Origin: Amycolatopsis solani
Lineage (GTDB): Bacteria; Actinomycetota; Actinomycetes; Mycobacteriales; Pseudonocardiaceae
NCBI RefSeq assembly: GCF_033441515.1
Contig: NZ_JAWQJT010000003.1
Location: forward strand, 1,674,001-1,738,000
Length of the DNA: 64,000 nt
Reading direction: 5' to 3'
Below, piece after piece: positions 54,570 through 63,172 of this stretch (the stretch's first letter is position 1; each line of letters begins with the position of its first letter). The notes beneath the pieces are model-generated. The model made no database searches. It had not been told where the DNA came from and worked only from the letters and a program-made list of their open reading frames with translations. The translations under genes were made by a program, and so were the position numbers.

Positions 54570-55391
54570 ATCCAGCGCGTAGGCCGTCCGGGCGTTGTGC
54601 TCGAAGACGGCCAGCCGCTCCGCGTCCGACAGCCCGCCCGTCAGCGCGATCGCCGCGTCCACGACCAGCTCGTAGGACGCCGCCAGCTCGCAGACCGGCC
54701 AGTCCGAGCCGAACAGCAGCCGGTCCGGGCCGAACTCGTCCAGCACGTGGTCCACGTACCGGCGCAGGTGCGCGACCTCCCACCCGGTCCAGTCCGCCTC
54801 CGTGACCAGGCCCGACAGCTTGCACACGACGTTCTCGCGCGCGGCCAGCGCGGCCACGCCGGACGCCCACGGCTCCCACTCCCGCGCCGCGATCGGCGGC
54901 TTGGCCGCGTGGTCCAGCACCAGCCGCAGCTCCGGCAGCCGGTCCGCCAGCGCCGCGGCCGCGGGCAACTGGTCGGCGCGCACGAGCAGGTCGTACGTCA
55001 GCCCCGCCGACGCCACCGCTTCGAGCCCGGCCAGCACCGGCGGGCGCAGCAGCCACCCGGCGTCCGGCTCGGTCTCCACCTGGTGCCGGATCCCGACCAG
55101 CGGCCCCGGCAAGGCCGCCAGCCGGTCCGCGACGTCCGGGGCTTCGAGGTCCACCCAGCCGACAACGCCGGCGATGAGCGGCTCCGCGGCGGCGATCGCC
55201 AGGAACTCCTCGGTCTCCGAAGCCGACGACACCGTCTGGACCAGGATCGTCGCGTGCACGCGCGCCGCCTTCGTCACCGCGCGCAGGTCGTCCACGGTGT
55301 ACGGACGGCGGATCGGGTCGAGCGCCGCACCCGCCATCCACGGGTAATCGCGTCGCGACGGGTCCCACAGGTGGTGGTGCGCGTCGATCAT
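54540..55391 (-). CDS. Amidohydrolase-2 family lactonase, probable L-fuconolactonase
   Basis: The 283-residue TIM-barrel hydrolase has the N-terminal metal motif MIDAHHHLWDP, HQV near 105, LDHAAKPP near 160 with the conserved His, and the C-terminal LLFGSDWPVCELAASY with the catalytic Asp. In L-fucose or L-rhamnose breakdown such enzymes open the aldonolactone. It overlaps the aldo/keto reductase gene (ATGA), the expected previous step. Its last codons (GGETSSRG) lie inside the palindrome. Confidence 0.88.
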   Translation of the reverse strand: MIDAHHHLWDPSRRDYPWMAGAALDPIRRPYTVDDLRAVTKAARVHATILVQTVSSASETEEFLAIAAAEPLIAGVVGWVDLEAPDVADRLAALPGPLVGIRHQVETEPDAGWLLRPPVLAGLEAVASAGLTYDLLVRADQLPAAAALADRLPELRLVLDHAAKPPIAAREWEPWASGVAALAARENVVCKLSGLVTEADWTGWEVAHLRRYVDHVLDEFGPDRLLFGSDWPVCELAASYELVVDAAIALTGGLSDAERLAVFEHNARTAYALDAGGETSSRG

Positions 55392-56365
55392 GAAACTCCT
55401 TCGGCGAGGACGACGTCGGGGCGCAGCAGGCCGGCGTCGACGAGTTCGGTCCACAGCTCCGGCGGCACGACCGCCCTCGCCCGGCGCGCGTTGACACTGA
55501 CCTGAAAAGGATCGTGCGCGCCAACCACGACCGACGCCACCGCGGGGTGCGCCATCGGCAGCGCCAGCGCCGCTTCCGGCAGCTCGACGCCGTGCCGCGC
55601 GCAGACCTCGGCGATCTTCCCGGCCCGCTCGACGAGTTCCGCCGGGGCCTCGGCGTAGTCGTAGACGCGCCCCGGCTCGGCCGTCGCCAGGATGCCGCCG
55701 TTGAACGCCCCGCCGGCAACCACGCGAACCCCGCGGTCGAGGCAGAGCGGCAGCAGCTCGTCCAGCGCCGGCTGGTCCAGCAACGTGTAGCGGCCGGCCA
55801 CCAGCAGGACGTCGAGATCGGTGCGGCGGACGAACTCGGCGAGCATCGGCGCCTGGTTCATCCCGGCGCCGAACGCGCCGATGACCCCCTGCTCCCGCAG
55901 CTCGCGCAACGCCGGGAAGGCGCCGCGCACGGCTTCCTCGAAGTGGTCGTCGGGGTCGTGCACGTAGACGACGTCGACGCGGTCGAGCCCGAGCCGGCCC
56001 AAGCTGTCCTCCAAGGACCGCAGGACGCCGTCGCGGCTGAAGTCCCACCGGCGCCGGTACGCGGCCGGGACGGCGAAGCCCTGGTCATCCTGCCGCGCGG
56101 CACCACCCGGGTCCGGTTCGAGCACGCGGCCGACCTTCGTCGAAAGCACGTACTCGTCGCGGGGGTACGCGCGCAGCGCCGCGCCGAGGCGGGTTTCCGA
56201 GAGGCCGAGGCCGTAGTGCGGCGCGGTGTCGAAGTACCGGATGCCCTCGTCCCACGCGCGGCGGACGGTCGCGGCCGCGGTTTCGTCGCTGATCGCGTGG
56301 TAGAGGTTGCCCAGCTGCGCGCAGCCGAGACCGAGCGGGGACAGGGAGAGTTCCAACGCCGTCAC
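55388..56365 (-). CDS. Aldo/keto reductase, probable L-fucose (6-deoxysugar) 1-dehydrogenase
   Basis: The 325-residue AKR barrel, of the D-threo-aldose/L-fucose dehydrogenase type, oxidises the sugar to its lactone. The catalytic Asp-Tyr pair is in YFDTAPHYGLGLSE (near 51), the Lys in VLSTKVGRVL and the His in VVYVHDPDDHFEE. The GTG start overlaps the stop of the mutarotase gene. The gene order mutarotase, dehydrogenase, lactonase mirrors the biochemical order. Confidence 0.87.
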   Translation of the reverse strand: MTALELSLSPLGLGCAQLGNLYHAISDETAAATVRRAWDEGIRYFDTAPHYGLGLSETRLGAALRAYPRDEYVLSTKVGRVLEPDPGGAARQDDQGFAVPAAYRRRWDFSRDGVLRSLEDSLGRLGLDRVDVVYVHDPDDHFEEAVRGAFPALRELREQGVIGAFGAGMNQAPMLAEFVRRTDLDVLLVAGRYTLLDQPALDELLPLCLDRGVRVVAGGAFNGGILATAEPGRVYDYAEAPAELVERAGKIAEVCARHGVELPEAALALPMAHPAVASVVVGAHDPFQVSVNARRARAVVPPELWTELVDAGLLRPDVVLAEGVS

Positions 56366-56715
56366 TCCTTTTCCGGCAGTTCCCAGACCAGCCCGATGCC
56401 GGTGTCGCCGCCGGAGTAGTCGTCTTCGACGGCCAGCAGCTCGGCCATCCTGGCCTGCCACGGGACGTTGGCGGGATGGTCCCGCAACGCCGCGCGCATC
56501 GCCGCGTAGTCGTCGACTTCGACGACGTGGAAGAGGTCGAGACCGTTACGCCAGATCCGCCAGGTGCGGACACCGGCTTCGCGCAACGCCGTGTCCAGCT
56601 CGGGCGGGATGACGGCGTGGACGGACTCGTACTCGGCTTCCTTCCCTGGCTTCAACCGAGTATGGAGCGCCACCACTCTTTTGGAGACACTGTGAGGTTC
56701 GCGTTGGTGGGTCAT
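56362..56715 (-). CDS. L-rhamnose/L-fucose mutarotase (RhaM/RhaU family)
   Basis: The 117-residue enzyme interconverts the alpha and beta anomers of a 6-deoxy-L-sugar. Characteristic segments are VVALHTRLKPGKEAEYESVH, IPPELDTALREAGVRTWRIW and DLFHVVEVDDYAAM, with the catalytic His in the first. The ATG at 56715 has AAGGAG 5 bases ahead, which decides the start over a longer reading. It is the first gene of the minus-strand operon and is divergent from the GntR-type regulator with only 80 bases between them. Confidence 0.88.
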   Translation of the reverse strand: MTHQREPHSVSKRVVALHTRLKPGKEAEYESVHAVIPPELDTALREAGVRTWRIWRNGLDLFHVVEVDDYAAMRAALRDHPANVPWQARMAELLAVEDDYSGGDTGIGLVWELPEKE

Positions 56716-56795
56716 CACCACTCCTTGGCCGGGACATGGCACGCTGGGGAAGAACACCGAAACATCCGAGGTCTGGTGCAGGGAGGACGGACGCG

Positions 56796-57518
56796 ATGCC
56801 CGTCACCGATGTCGCGATCGACAAGATCAAGGACATGATCATCTCCGGCGAGCTGGCGCCGGGCGACCGGCTGCCGAAGGAGGCCGAGCTGGCCCAGCGG
56901 CTCGGGCTCTCGCGCAGCTCCCTGCGGGAAGCCGTCAAGGCGTTGTGCCTGATCAGGGTGCTCGACGTCCGCCAGGGCGACGGCACGTACGTCACGAGCC
57001 TCGAGCCGAACCTGCTGCTCGACGCGATGACGTTCGTGGTCGACTTCCACCGCGACGACACCGTGCTCGACTTCCTCGCCGTGCGGCGGATCCTCGAGCC
57101 GGCCGCGACCGCGCTGGCCGCGCTGCACATGAGCGACGACGACATCACCGAACTGGGCCAGCTGCTCGGGGAGCTGGAGGACTCGCCGACCGTCGAGGCG
57201 CTGGTCGCCAACGACCTCCAGTTCCACCGCAAGATCGCCGACGGCTCCGGCAACCCCGTGCTCTGTTCGCTGCTCGACAGTCTTTCGGGGCCGACCGCCC
57301 GCGCCCGGATCTGGCGCGGCCTCACCCAGGAGGGCGCGGTCGCGAAGACCCGCGAGCAGCACTCGGCGATCTACGAGGCCATCGCCGCGCGCGAGCCGGA
57401 GCTGGCGCGCTCGTGGGCGACCGTGCACGTCGCGGGCGTCGAGCAGTGGCTGCGCAACGCGCTCGGCACCGCGGACGACCCGACGGCCGCCGACGAATCC
57501 GCCGCGGAAGCTTCCTGA
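56796..57518 (+). CDS. FadR-subfamily GntR transcriptional regulator
   Basis: The 240-residue regulator has an N-terminal winged helix (PGDRLPKEAELAQRLGLSRS, SLREAVKALCLI, then VRQGDGTYVTS) and an all-helical FCD effector domain with metal-binding-type residues (DLQFHRKIADGSGNPVL and REQHSAIYEAI). GGGAGG precedes the ATG at 56796. It is divergent from the mutarotase operon and convergent with the transport operon, so it probably controls the deoxysugar genes, with a sugar acid as signal. Confidence 0.9.
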   Translation: MPVTDVAIDKIKDMIISGELAPGDRLPKEAELAQRLGLSRSSLREAVKALCLIRVLDVRQGDGTYVTSLEPNLLLDAMTFVVDFHRDDTVLDFLAVRRILEPAATALAALHMSDDDITELGQLLGELEDSPTVEALVANDLQFHRKIADGSGNPVLCSLLDSLSGPTARARIWRGLTQEGAVAKTREQHSAIYEAIAAREPELARSWATVHVAGVEQWLRNALGTADDPTAADESAAEAS

Positions 57519-57520
57519 CA

Positions 57521-57548
57521 GTGATCCGATGATCACGGGGTGACCATC
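57521..57548. terminator. Small overlapping stems between the regulator and permease genes
   Basis: GTGATC/GATCAC (57521-57536) forms a 6-base stem with a 4-base loop. Alternatively GATGATCA and TGACCATC (57528-57548) pair with one mismatch. The two structures are mutually exclusive. They sit between convergent genes and touch the permease stop codon. It is a weak terminator candidate. Confidence 0.4.
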
Positions 57549-58560
57549 AGGTCTGGGGCTTTCCGCCCGCGTACCGGGCGATGATCAGCGCCACCAGGAT
57601 GATCGCGCCGTAGATCGCGCCCTGCCACTCCGCCGTCACGTGGGCGTAGTTGAGCAGGCTCGACACCGAAGACAGCAGCAGGACGCCGGTGAGGGCGCCG
57701 ACCAGGGTGCCCTTGCCGCCGTCGAGCGAGACGCCGCCGATCACCGCGGCCGCGAACACCTGCAGGATCAGCCCGGAGCCCTGGTTCGCGCCCAGCGCGC
57801 CGACGTAACCGGTGTACGCGAGCCCGCCGATCGCCGCCAGGATCCCGGCCACGACGAACACCGCCCACGCGATGCGGTCGACGCGCACGCCCGCCGCCCG
57901 CGCGGCTTCGCGGTTGCCGCCGATCGCGTACAGCGCACGGCCGACGCGGTGGTAGCGCAGCACCCAGCCGGCGATCGCGAACAGCACCGCGGCCAGCCAC
58001 ACCGACATCGGCAGCCCGGCGAACGTCGTCGTCGCCAGGTTCGTGAACGAGTCCGGCAGGTTGAACAGCGTCTTGCCCTTGGTCGAGCCGACCTGCACAC
58101 CGCGGAGCACGGTGAGCATCGCCAGCGTCACGATGAAGGCGTTCAACTTCAGCTTCACGATCAGGAAGCCGTTGACGAACCCGACCAGCGCGCCGCACAG
58201 CGGGATGATCAGCAGGCCGATCGCGGCGGGCAGTTCGACGCCGAAGCCGGCCGACGCCGCCGGGATCACGACCATCGCGCCCAGCGCGGGCGCGAGACCC
58301 ATCGTGGATTCGAGCGACAGGTCGAACTTCCCGGTGATCAGCACGAGCGACTCGCCGAGCACGACCAGCGACAGCGCCGCCGACGCGGTCAGGATGCTGA
58401 CGATGTTGCTCCAGCCGACGAACGTGTCGTCGACCAGGCCGCCGATCACGAACACCACGATCAGCGCGGGCAAGAGCGCGAGTTCACGCAGCCAGACGGC
58501 TTTGCGGCGCCGCGGCGGCGCGGGCAGCTCCGTTTGCGGAGAGGTCATCACTTCGGTCAC
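57547..58560 (-). CDS. Sugar ABC transporter permease (RbsC type) of the deoxysugar locus
   Basis: The 337-residue polytopic permease of the CUT2 family shows VVLGESLVLITGKFDLSLES near residue 64 and QVFAAAVIGGVSLDGGKGT in the C-terminal part, the usual conserved loops. The GTG start overlaps the stop of the ATPase gene. It is the last gene of the operon that begins with the dehydratase pathway genes, and with the ATPase and binding protein it should import a 6-deoxy sugar. Confidence 0.9.
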   Translation of the reverse strand: MTEVMTSPQTELPAPPRRRKAVWLRELALLPALIVVFVIGGLVDDTFVGWSNIVSILTASAALSLVVLGESLVLITGKFDLSLESTMGLAPALGAMVVIPAASAGFGVELPAAIGLLIIPLCGALVGFVNGFLIVKLKLNAFIVTLAMLTVLRGVQVGSTKGKTLFNLPDSFTNLATTTFAGLPMSVWLAAVLFAIAGWVLRYHRVGRALYAIGGNREAARAAGVRVDRIAWAVFVVAGILAAIGGLAYTGYVGALGANQGSGLILQVFAAAVIGGVSLDGGKGTLVGALTGVLLLSSVSSLLNYAHVTAEWQGAIYGAIILVALIIARYAGGKPQT

Positions 58561-60053
58561 GAAAGCTCGACTCCTTCGATGTCGGCCACGAGGTCGCCGT
58601 CGGACCACCCGGCCTGGTGCTCGGCGACCACGGCCCCGGCGCGCAGCACCAGGACCCGGTCGCTCAGGCGCAGGTCGTCGAGCTCGTCGCTGACGATCAG
58701 CACCGCCTTGCCTTCGGCGCGCACCCGGTCCACGACCGCGAGCAGCGCCTCCTTCGACTTCACGTCCACGCCGGCGGTCGGGTTGATCAGCACCACGATC
58801 CGCGGGTCGCTGACCAGGGCCCGCGCCAGCACGACCTTCTGCTGGTTGCCGCCGGACAGGTCGGACACGGGCTGCTCGGCGCCCGCGGCCACGATGTCGT
58901 AGTCCTTCAACGCCTGCGACGCCTTGGCGTGCCGGGTGGCAGGCGACGCGATCCCGCCGCGGCCGAGCTTGTCCAAAATGGACAGCGTGGTGTTGTCCGC
59001 GATGGAGTGCTCCAGCACCAGGCCTTCGTGGTGCCGGTCGCGCGGCACGCAGCCGATCCCGGCCCGCAGCGCCGCCGGGATGTCGCCCGGCCGCAGCGGC
59101 TCGCCGTCGACGCGGATGGTGCCCGCCGACGGCGTCCGCAGGCCGTAGACGGTCTCGGCGACCTGGTGCTTCCCGCTGGCGTTGCTGCCCGCGAGCCCGA
59201 CGACCTCGCCGCGCCGGAGCCGGAACGAGACGTCCCGGAAGCCGTCGCCGGACAGCCCGTCGACCGCCAGGATCTCCGCCGCGTCGTCTTCGAGGGACTC
59301 CCGGGAAGCGGCGTCACGGACCGAAAGGCCGCCGGGTTCGCCGGTCATCGCGTCGACGAGCTCCGCGCGACCGACCTCGGACACCGGCGCGGTGAGCACG
59401 TGCTTCGCGTCGCGCAGCACCGTGACGGCCTGGCAGACCTCGTACACCTCGTGCAGGTGGTGCGAGATGAACAGGAACGTCACCCCGCCCGCCTGCATCT
59501 GGCGCATCCGCTCGAACAGCCGCTCGATGGCCTGGCTGTCGAGCTGCGCGGTCGGCTCGTCGAGGACGATGAACCGGGCGCCGTAGGACAGCGCGCGGGC
59601 GATCTCGACGAACTGCCGGTCCTCGACCGACAGCTCCCCCGCGGGCGTGTCGACGTCGACGTGCACGTCCCACGAGTCGAGCAGCTCGCGGGCCTTGCGC
59701 CGCAACGACTTCCAGCCGATCGAGAACCCGCCGCCCGCCTGCCGGTTCAGGAACAGGTTCTCGGCGACGGTGAGCTGCGGGACGACCATCGCGTGCTGGT
59801 AGACGCAGGCGACGCGCGCCTTCCAGTCGTCCTGTTTGGACAGTGGCGGGGCCGGCTCGCCGCCGAACTCGACGTGCCCGGTGTCCGTGGCGGACAGGCC
59901 GGTGAGGATGGAGACGAGCGTCGACTTGCCGGCCCCGTTGCGCCCGACGAGCGCGTGCGACTCGCCGGCGTGCACGGTGAGGCTGACGTCGTGCAGCGCC
60001 ACGGTCGGGCCGTAGCGCTTCCCGACGCCGCGGGCGCTGACGACCGGGGTCAC
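58557..60053 (-). CDS. Sugar ABC transporter ATPase, tandem-domain (RbsA type)
   Basis: The 498-residue protein has two fused ATPase domains. Domain 1 is complete: Walker A GRNGAGKST near 38, and Walker B RFIVLDEPTAQLD near 161; the signature is ELSVEDRQ, an altered LSGGQ. Domain 2 has a degenerate Walker A (GSNASGKHQ), an intact LSGGNQQ signature and a Walker B in which the usual Asp-Glu is replaced (VLINPTAGVD). Each composite site therefore keeps different elements, giving one canonical and one degenerate site. The GTG start overlaps the stop of the binding protein. Confidence 0.9.
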   Translation of the reverse strand: MTPVVSARGVGKRYGPTVALHDVSLTVHAGESHALVGRNGAGKSTLVSILTGLSATDTGHVEFGGEPAPPLSKQDDWKARVACVYQHAMVVPQLTVAENLFLNRQAGGGFSIGWKSLRRKARELLDSWDVHVDVDTPAGELSVEDRQFVEIARALSYGARFIVLDEPTAQLDSQAIERLFERMRQMQAGGVTFLFISHHLHEVYEVCQAVTVLRDAKHVLTAPVSEVGRAELVDAMTGEPGGLSVRDAASRESLEDDAAEILAVDGLSGDGFRDVSFRLRRGEVVGLAGSNASGKHQVAETVYGLRTPSAGTIRVDGEPLRPGDIPAALRAGIGCVPRDRHHEGLVLEHSIADNTTLSILDKLGRGGIASPATRHAKASQALKDYDIVAAGAEQPVSDLSGGNQQKVVLARALVSDPRIVVLINPTAGVDVKSKEALLAVVDRVRAEGKAVLIVSDELDDLRLSDRVLVLRAGAVVAEHQAGWSDGDLVADIEGVELS

Positions 60054-61090
60054 AGGTTGTTCCCCCACAGGGCCTTGTCGTCCACGTTGTCCTTGGTGAT
60101 GACGGGCGCGGGCAGCTGGTCCTCGAGGATGCCGGGGCTGATCTCGACGATCGTGCTGTCGTGGTCGGTCGGGCCCGGCTTGAACGTCTCGCCCGCCATG
60201 GCCTTCTTCAGCCAGTACAGGCCGTACTTCGCGTAGGCGTCGGCCGGCTGGGACACGGTGGCGTCCAGCTCGCCGGCCCGGATCGCGGCCAGCTCCTGCG
60301 GGATGCCGTCGTTGGACACGAGCACGATGTGCTTCGGGTCCCCGACCGGGAAGAACAGGTTCTTGCGCTTGAGGGCCTGCTCGGTCGGAGCCAGGTAGAC
60401 ACCGCCGGCCTGCATGTAGACGCCCTTGATGTCCGGGTTGGCGGTCAGCATGCTGTCCAGTCCGGAGGACGCCTTGTCGGCCTTCCACTCGGCCGGGATC
60501 TCCAGCACCTGGACGCCGGGGTACTTGGCTTTCATGCAGTCGCGGAAGGCTTCCGAGCGGTCACGGCCGTTGACCGACGCGAGGTCGCCCATGATCTGCA
60601 CGACCTTGCCGGACTTGACCTTCGCGCCGATCGCGTCGCACGCCTTGGTGCCGTACGCCTTGTTGTCAGCCCGCACGACCATGGCGACCTTGCCGCTCTC
60701 GGGGGCGACGTCCACGGCGACGACCGGGACGCCCTTGTTCTCGGCCTGCTTGAGCCCGGCGACGATCGCGGCGGAGTCCAGCGGCGTGACGACCAGGCCC
60801 TTGACGCCCTGGTTGAGGAAGGTGCCGATGTCGGTGATCAGCTTGGCCGGGTCGCTGTCGGCGTTGACCGTCGGGAGGACGTCGACGCCCTCGGACTTGG
60901 CCATCTGCGGGACGTAGTTGTTGTAGGCCTGCCAAAACGGCGAGGTCAGCAGGGGGAGGGTCGCGCCGACCTTGCCGCCGGAACCGCCACCCGCCGCGGG
61001 CGCCGACGCATTGTCCTTAGTGGACCCGCAGGCGGCCAGTACCAGGCCGCAGGCGGCGACGGCGGCCACCTTGATCACCTTCGTGCGCAC
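60050..61090 (-). CDS. Sugar ABC transporter substrate-binding lipoprotein of the deoxysugar locus
   Basis: The 346-residue CUT2-type binding protein has a signal peptide with lipobox LAAC (near residue 18-21), a Gly/Ser/Ala linker and the periplasmic-binding fold (GATLPLLTSPFWQAYNNYV). Ribose-binding-like motifs are KGLVVTPLDSAAI and LVSNDGIPQE. It is preceded by the SDR gene with a 36-base gap and followed by the ATPase with a 4-base overlap. L-fucose or a similar sugar is the expected ligand. Confidence 0.89.
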   Translation of the reverse strand: MRTKVIKVAAVAACGLVLAACGSTKDNASAPAAGGGSGGKVGATLPLLTSPFWQAYNNYVPQMAKSEGVDVLPTVNADSDPAKLITDIGTFLNQGVKGLVVTPLDSAAIVAGLKQAENKGVPVVAVDVAPESGKVAMVVRADNKAYGTKACDAIGAKVKSGKVVQIMGDLASVNGRDRSEAFRDCMKAKYPGVQVLEIPAEWKADKASSGLDSMLTANPDIKGVYMQAGGVYLAPTEQALKRKNLFFPVGDPKHIVLVSNDGIPQELAAIRAGELDATVSQPADAYAKYGLYWLKKAMAGETFKPGPTDHDSTIVEISPGILEDQLPAPVITKDNVDDKALWGNNL

Positions 61091-61126
61091 AGCATCCTCC
61101 TTGATGACGGCGGGGAATCAAGTCTT

Positions 61127-61873
61127 CTAGTCGTGGTGCACGGGGCCGCGCGGACGCAGGCCGTACATGCCACCGTCGACCGCGAGCGCGGTGCCGGTGG
61201 TGGACGCGGAAAGCGGGCTGGCGAGGTAGGCGACGGCGTTCGCGACCTCCTCGGCGGTGACCAGCCGGCCCATCGGCTGGCGTGCCGCGAGGGCCGCGCG
61301 TTCGGCCGCCGGGTCGGCGGCGGCGTCGAGGAGACGGCCCACCCAGGGGGTGTCCGCCGTGCCGGGGCACACGCAGTTGACGCGGATCCCGTCCGGCAGG
61401 TGGTCGGTCGCCATGGCCAGGGTCAGCGAGAGCACCGCACCCTTGCTGGCCGAGTACAGCGCGCGGTGGGGCAGGCCGGCCCAGGCCGCGATGGAGCAGG
61501 TGTTGACGATCGCCGCGGACGGCGACTCCTTGAGGTGCGGCAACGCGGCCCGGGCGAGCCGGACCATGCCGACGACGTTGACGTCGAACACGCGGTGCCA
61601 TTCGTCGTCGTCGTTGCCCGTGACGTCGCCCTGCGCGCCGATGCCGGCGTTGTTGACCAGGATGTCGAGGCGCCCGAAGCGTTCGACGACGGCGTCGATC
61701 GCCGACCGGACTTCGTCGTCGGAGGAGACGTCGCAGCGGATGCCGTCGTCGCCCGGCTTCAGGTCGAGCGCCGCCACCTGGGCACCGCGCGCGGTCAGCA
61801 GGTCCGCCACCGCCTTGCCGATGCCCGATGCGCCTCCGGTGACGGCGGCGACCAGGCCCTCGAATTCACTCAC
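61127..61873 (-). CDS. Short-chain dehydrogenase, probable 2-keto-3-deoxy-L-fuconate dehydrogenase
   Basis: The 248-residue classical SDR has the NAD-binding motif [11 protein letters not shown] (11-21), NNAG near 74, and the catalytic S127, Y140 and K144 ([11 protein letters not shown]). In the non-phosphorylative L-fucose route this step oxidises 2-keto-3-deoxy-fuconate to the 2,4-diketo acid. Neighbouring dehydratase and FAH-type hydrolase genes support this. The GTG start overlaps the dehydratase gene by 8 bases. Confidence 0.88.
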   Translation of the reverse strand: MSEFEGLVAAVTGGASGIGKAVADLLTARGAQVAALDLKPGDDGIRCDVSSDDEVRSAIDAVVERFGRLDILVNNAGIGAQGDVTGNDDDEWHRVFDVNVVGMVRLARAALPHLKESPSAAIVNTCSIAAWAGLPHRALYSASKGAVLSLTLAMATDHLPDGIRVNCVCPGTADTPWVGRLLDAAADPAAERAALAARQPMGRLVTAEEVANAVAYLASPLSASTTGTALAVDGGMYGLRPRGPVHHD

Positions 61874-63170
61874 TTGCGGTCTCCGTCCACTCGGGACCGT
61901 CCGGGAACCGGAACCGGCGCAGCGTGGCGTCGTGCATGCGCGCGGAGAACCCGGGTACGGTCGGGGCGAGGTACCGGCCGCGCTCGACGACGGCCGGGTC
62001 GGTGAAGTGCTCGTGCAGGTGGTCGACCCACTCGATGGACCGGTCCGCGTCGGTGCCCGACACCGCCACGAAGTCGAACATCGACAGGTGCCGGACGAGC
62101 TCGCAGAGCCCGACCCCGCCGGCGTGCGGGCACACCGGCACGCCGAACTTGGCGGCCAGCAGCAGGATCGCCAGGTTCTCGTTGAAGCCGCCGACGCGGG
62201 CGGCGTCCAGCTGCAGCACCGAAATCGCGCCGGCCTGCAGGAGCTGCTTGAAGACGACGCGGTTCTGGACGTGCTCGCCGGTGGCGACGCGGATCGGCGC
62301 AAGCGCTTTCGCGATCGCCGCGTGGCCGAGGACGTCGTCCGGGGACGTCGGCTCCTCGATCCAGTACGGGTCGTACGGCGCGAGCTCGGTCATCCAGTCG
62401 ACCGCGGCGGAGACGTCCCAGCGCTGGTTGGCGTCGACGGCGATGCGGATGCCGTCGCCGACCGTCTCGCGGGCCAGCTTCATCCGGCGGACGTCGTCCC
62501 CGAGGTTGCCGCCGACCTTGAGCTTGATCATCCCGAAGCCGTCCGCGACGGCCTGCTCGGCGAGCCGCACGAGCTTCGCGTCGGCGTACCCGAGCCAGCC
62601 GGGTGACGTGCTGTAGGCGCGGTAGCCGTGCGCTTCGAGCTGGTTCGCGCGCTCTTCGCGGCCCGGCTCGGCGGCGCGCAGGATCTCCAGGGCTTCGGCC
62701 TCGGTCAGCGCGTCGGACAGGTACCGGAAGTCCACGAGGGAGACCAGTTCTTCCGGGGTCATCCGCGCCGCGAACCGCCAGACCGGGAGGCCGGCGCGGC
62801 GCGCGGCGAGGTCCCACGCGGCGTTGACCACCGCCCCGACGGCCATGTGCGCGACGCCCTTTTCCGGGCCCAGCCAGCGGAACTGCGAGTCGCCGACGAG
62901 CGTGCGGGACAGGTCGCCGAGCGCGGCCGCGTCCTCCGGGACGTCCCGGCCGACGACGTGCGGGGCGAGCGCGCGGATGGCGGCGGCCTGGACGTCGTTG
63001 CCGCGGCCGATGGTGAACGCGAGGCCGTAGCCGTCCGGGCCGCCGTCGGTGTGCAGCACGACGTAGGCCGCGGAGTAGTCCGGATCGGGGTTCATCGCGT
63101 CCGAGCCGTCGAGCTCCCGGGACGTCGGGAACCGGACGTCGAGGACCTCCATGCCGATGATCTTCGCCAT
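61866..63170 (-). CDS. L-fuconate dehydratase (enolase superfamily)
   Basis: The 434-residue enzyme removes water from L-fuconate to form 2-keto-3-deoxy-L-fuconate. The active-site set matches the characterised fuconate dehydratases with an offset of two: lysines 216 and 218 in MIKLKVGG, metal ligands D246 (AVDANQRW), E272 (WIEEP) and E299 (TGEHVQN), and H349 (CPHAGGVGL). The N-terminal capping domain begins [20 protein letters not shown]. This near-complete match makes it the best-assigned gene of the locus and supports L-fucose as the sugar. Confidence 0.92.
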   Translation of the reverse strand: MAKIIGMEVLDVRFPTSRELDGSDAMNPDPDYSAAYVVLHTDGGPDGYGLAFTIGRGNDVQAAAIRALAPHVVGRDVPEDAAALGDLSRTLVGDSQFRWLGPEKGVAHMAVGAVVNAAWDLAARRAGLPVWRFAARMTPEELVSLVDFRYLSDALTEAEALEILRAAEPGREERANQLEAHGYRAYSTSPGWLGYADAKLVRLAEQAVADGFGMIKLKVGGNLGDDVRRMKLARETVGDGIRIAVDANQRWDVSAAVDWMTELAPYDPYWIEEPTSPDDVLGHAAIAKALAPIRVATGEHVQNRVVFKQLLQAGAISVLQLDAARVGGFNENLAILLLAAKFGVPVCPHAGGVGLCELVRHLSMFDFVAVSGTDADRSIEWVDHLHEHFTDPAVVERGRYLAPTVPGFSARMHDATLRRFRFPDGPEWTETASE

Positions 63171-63172
63171 GG

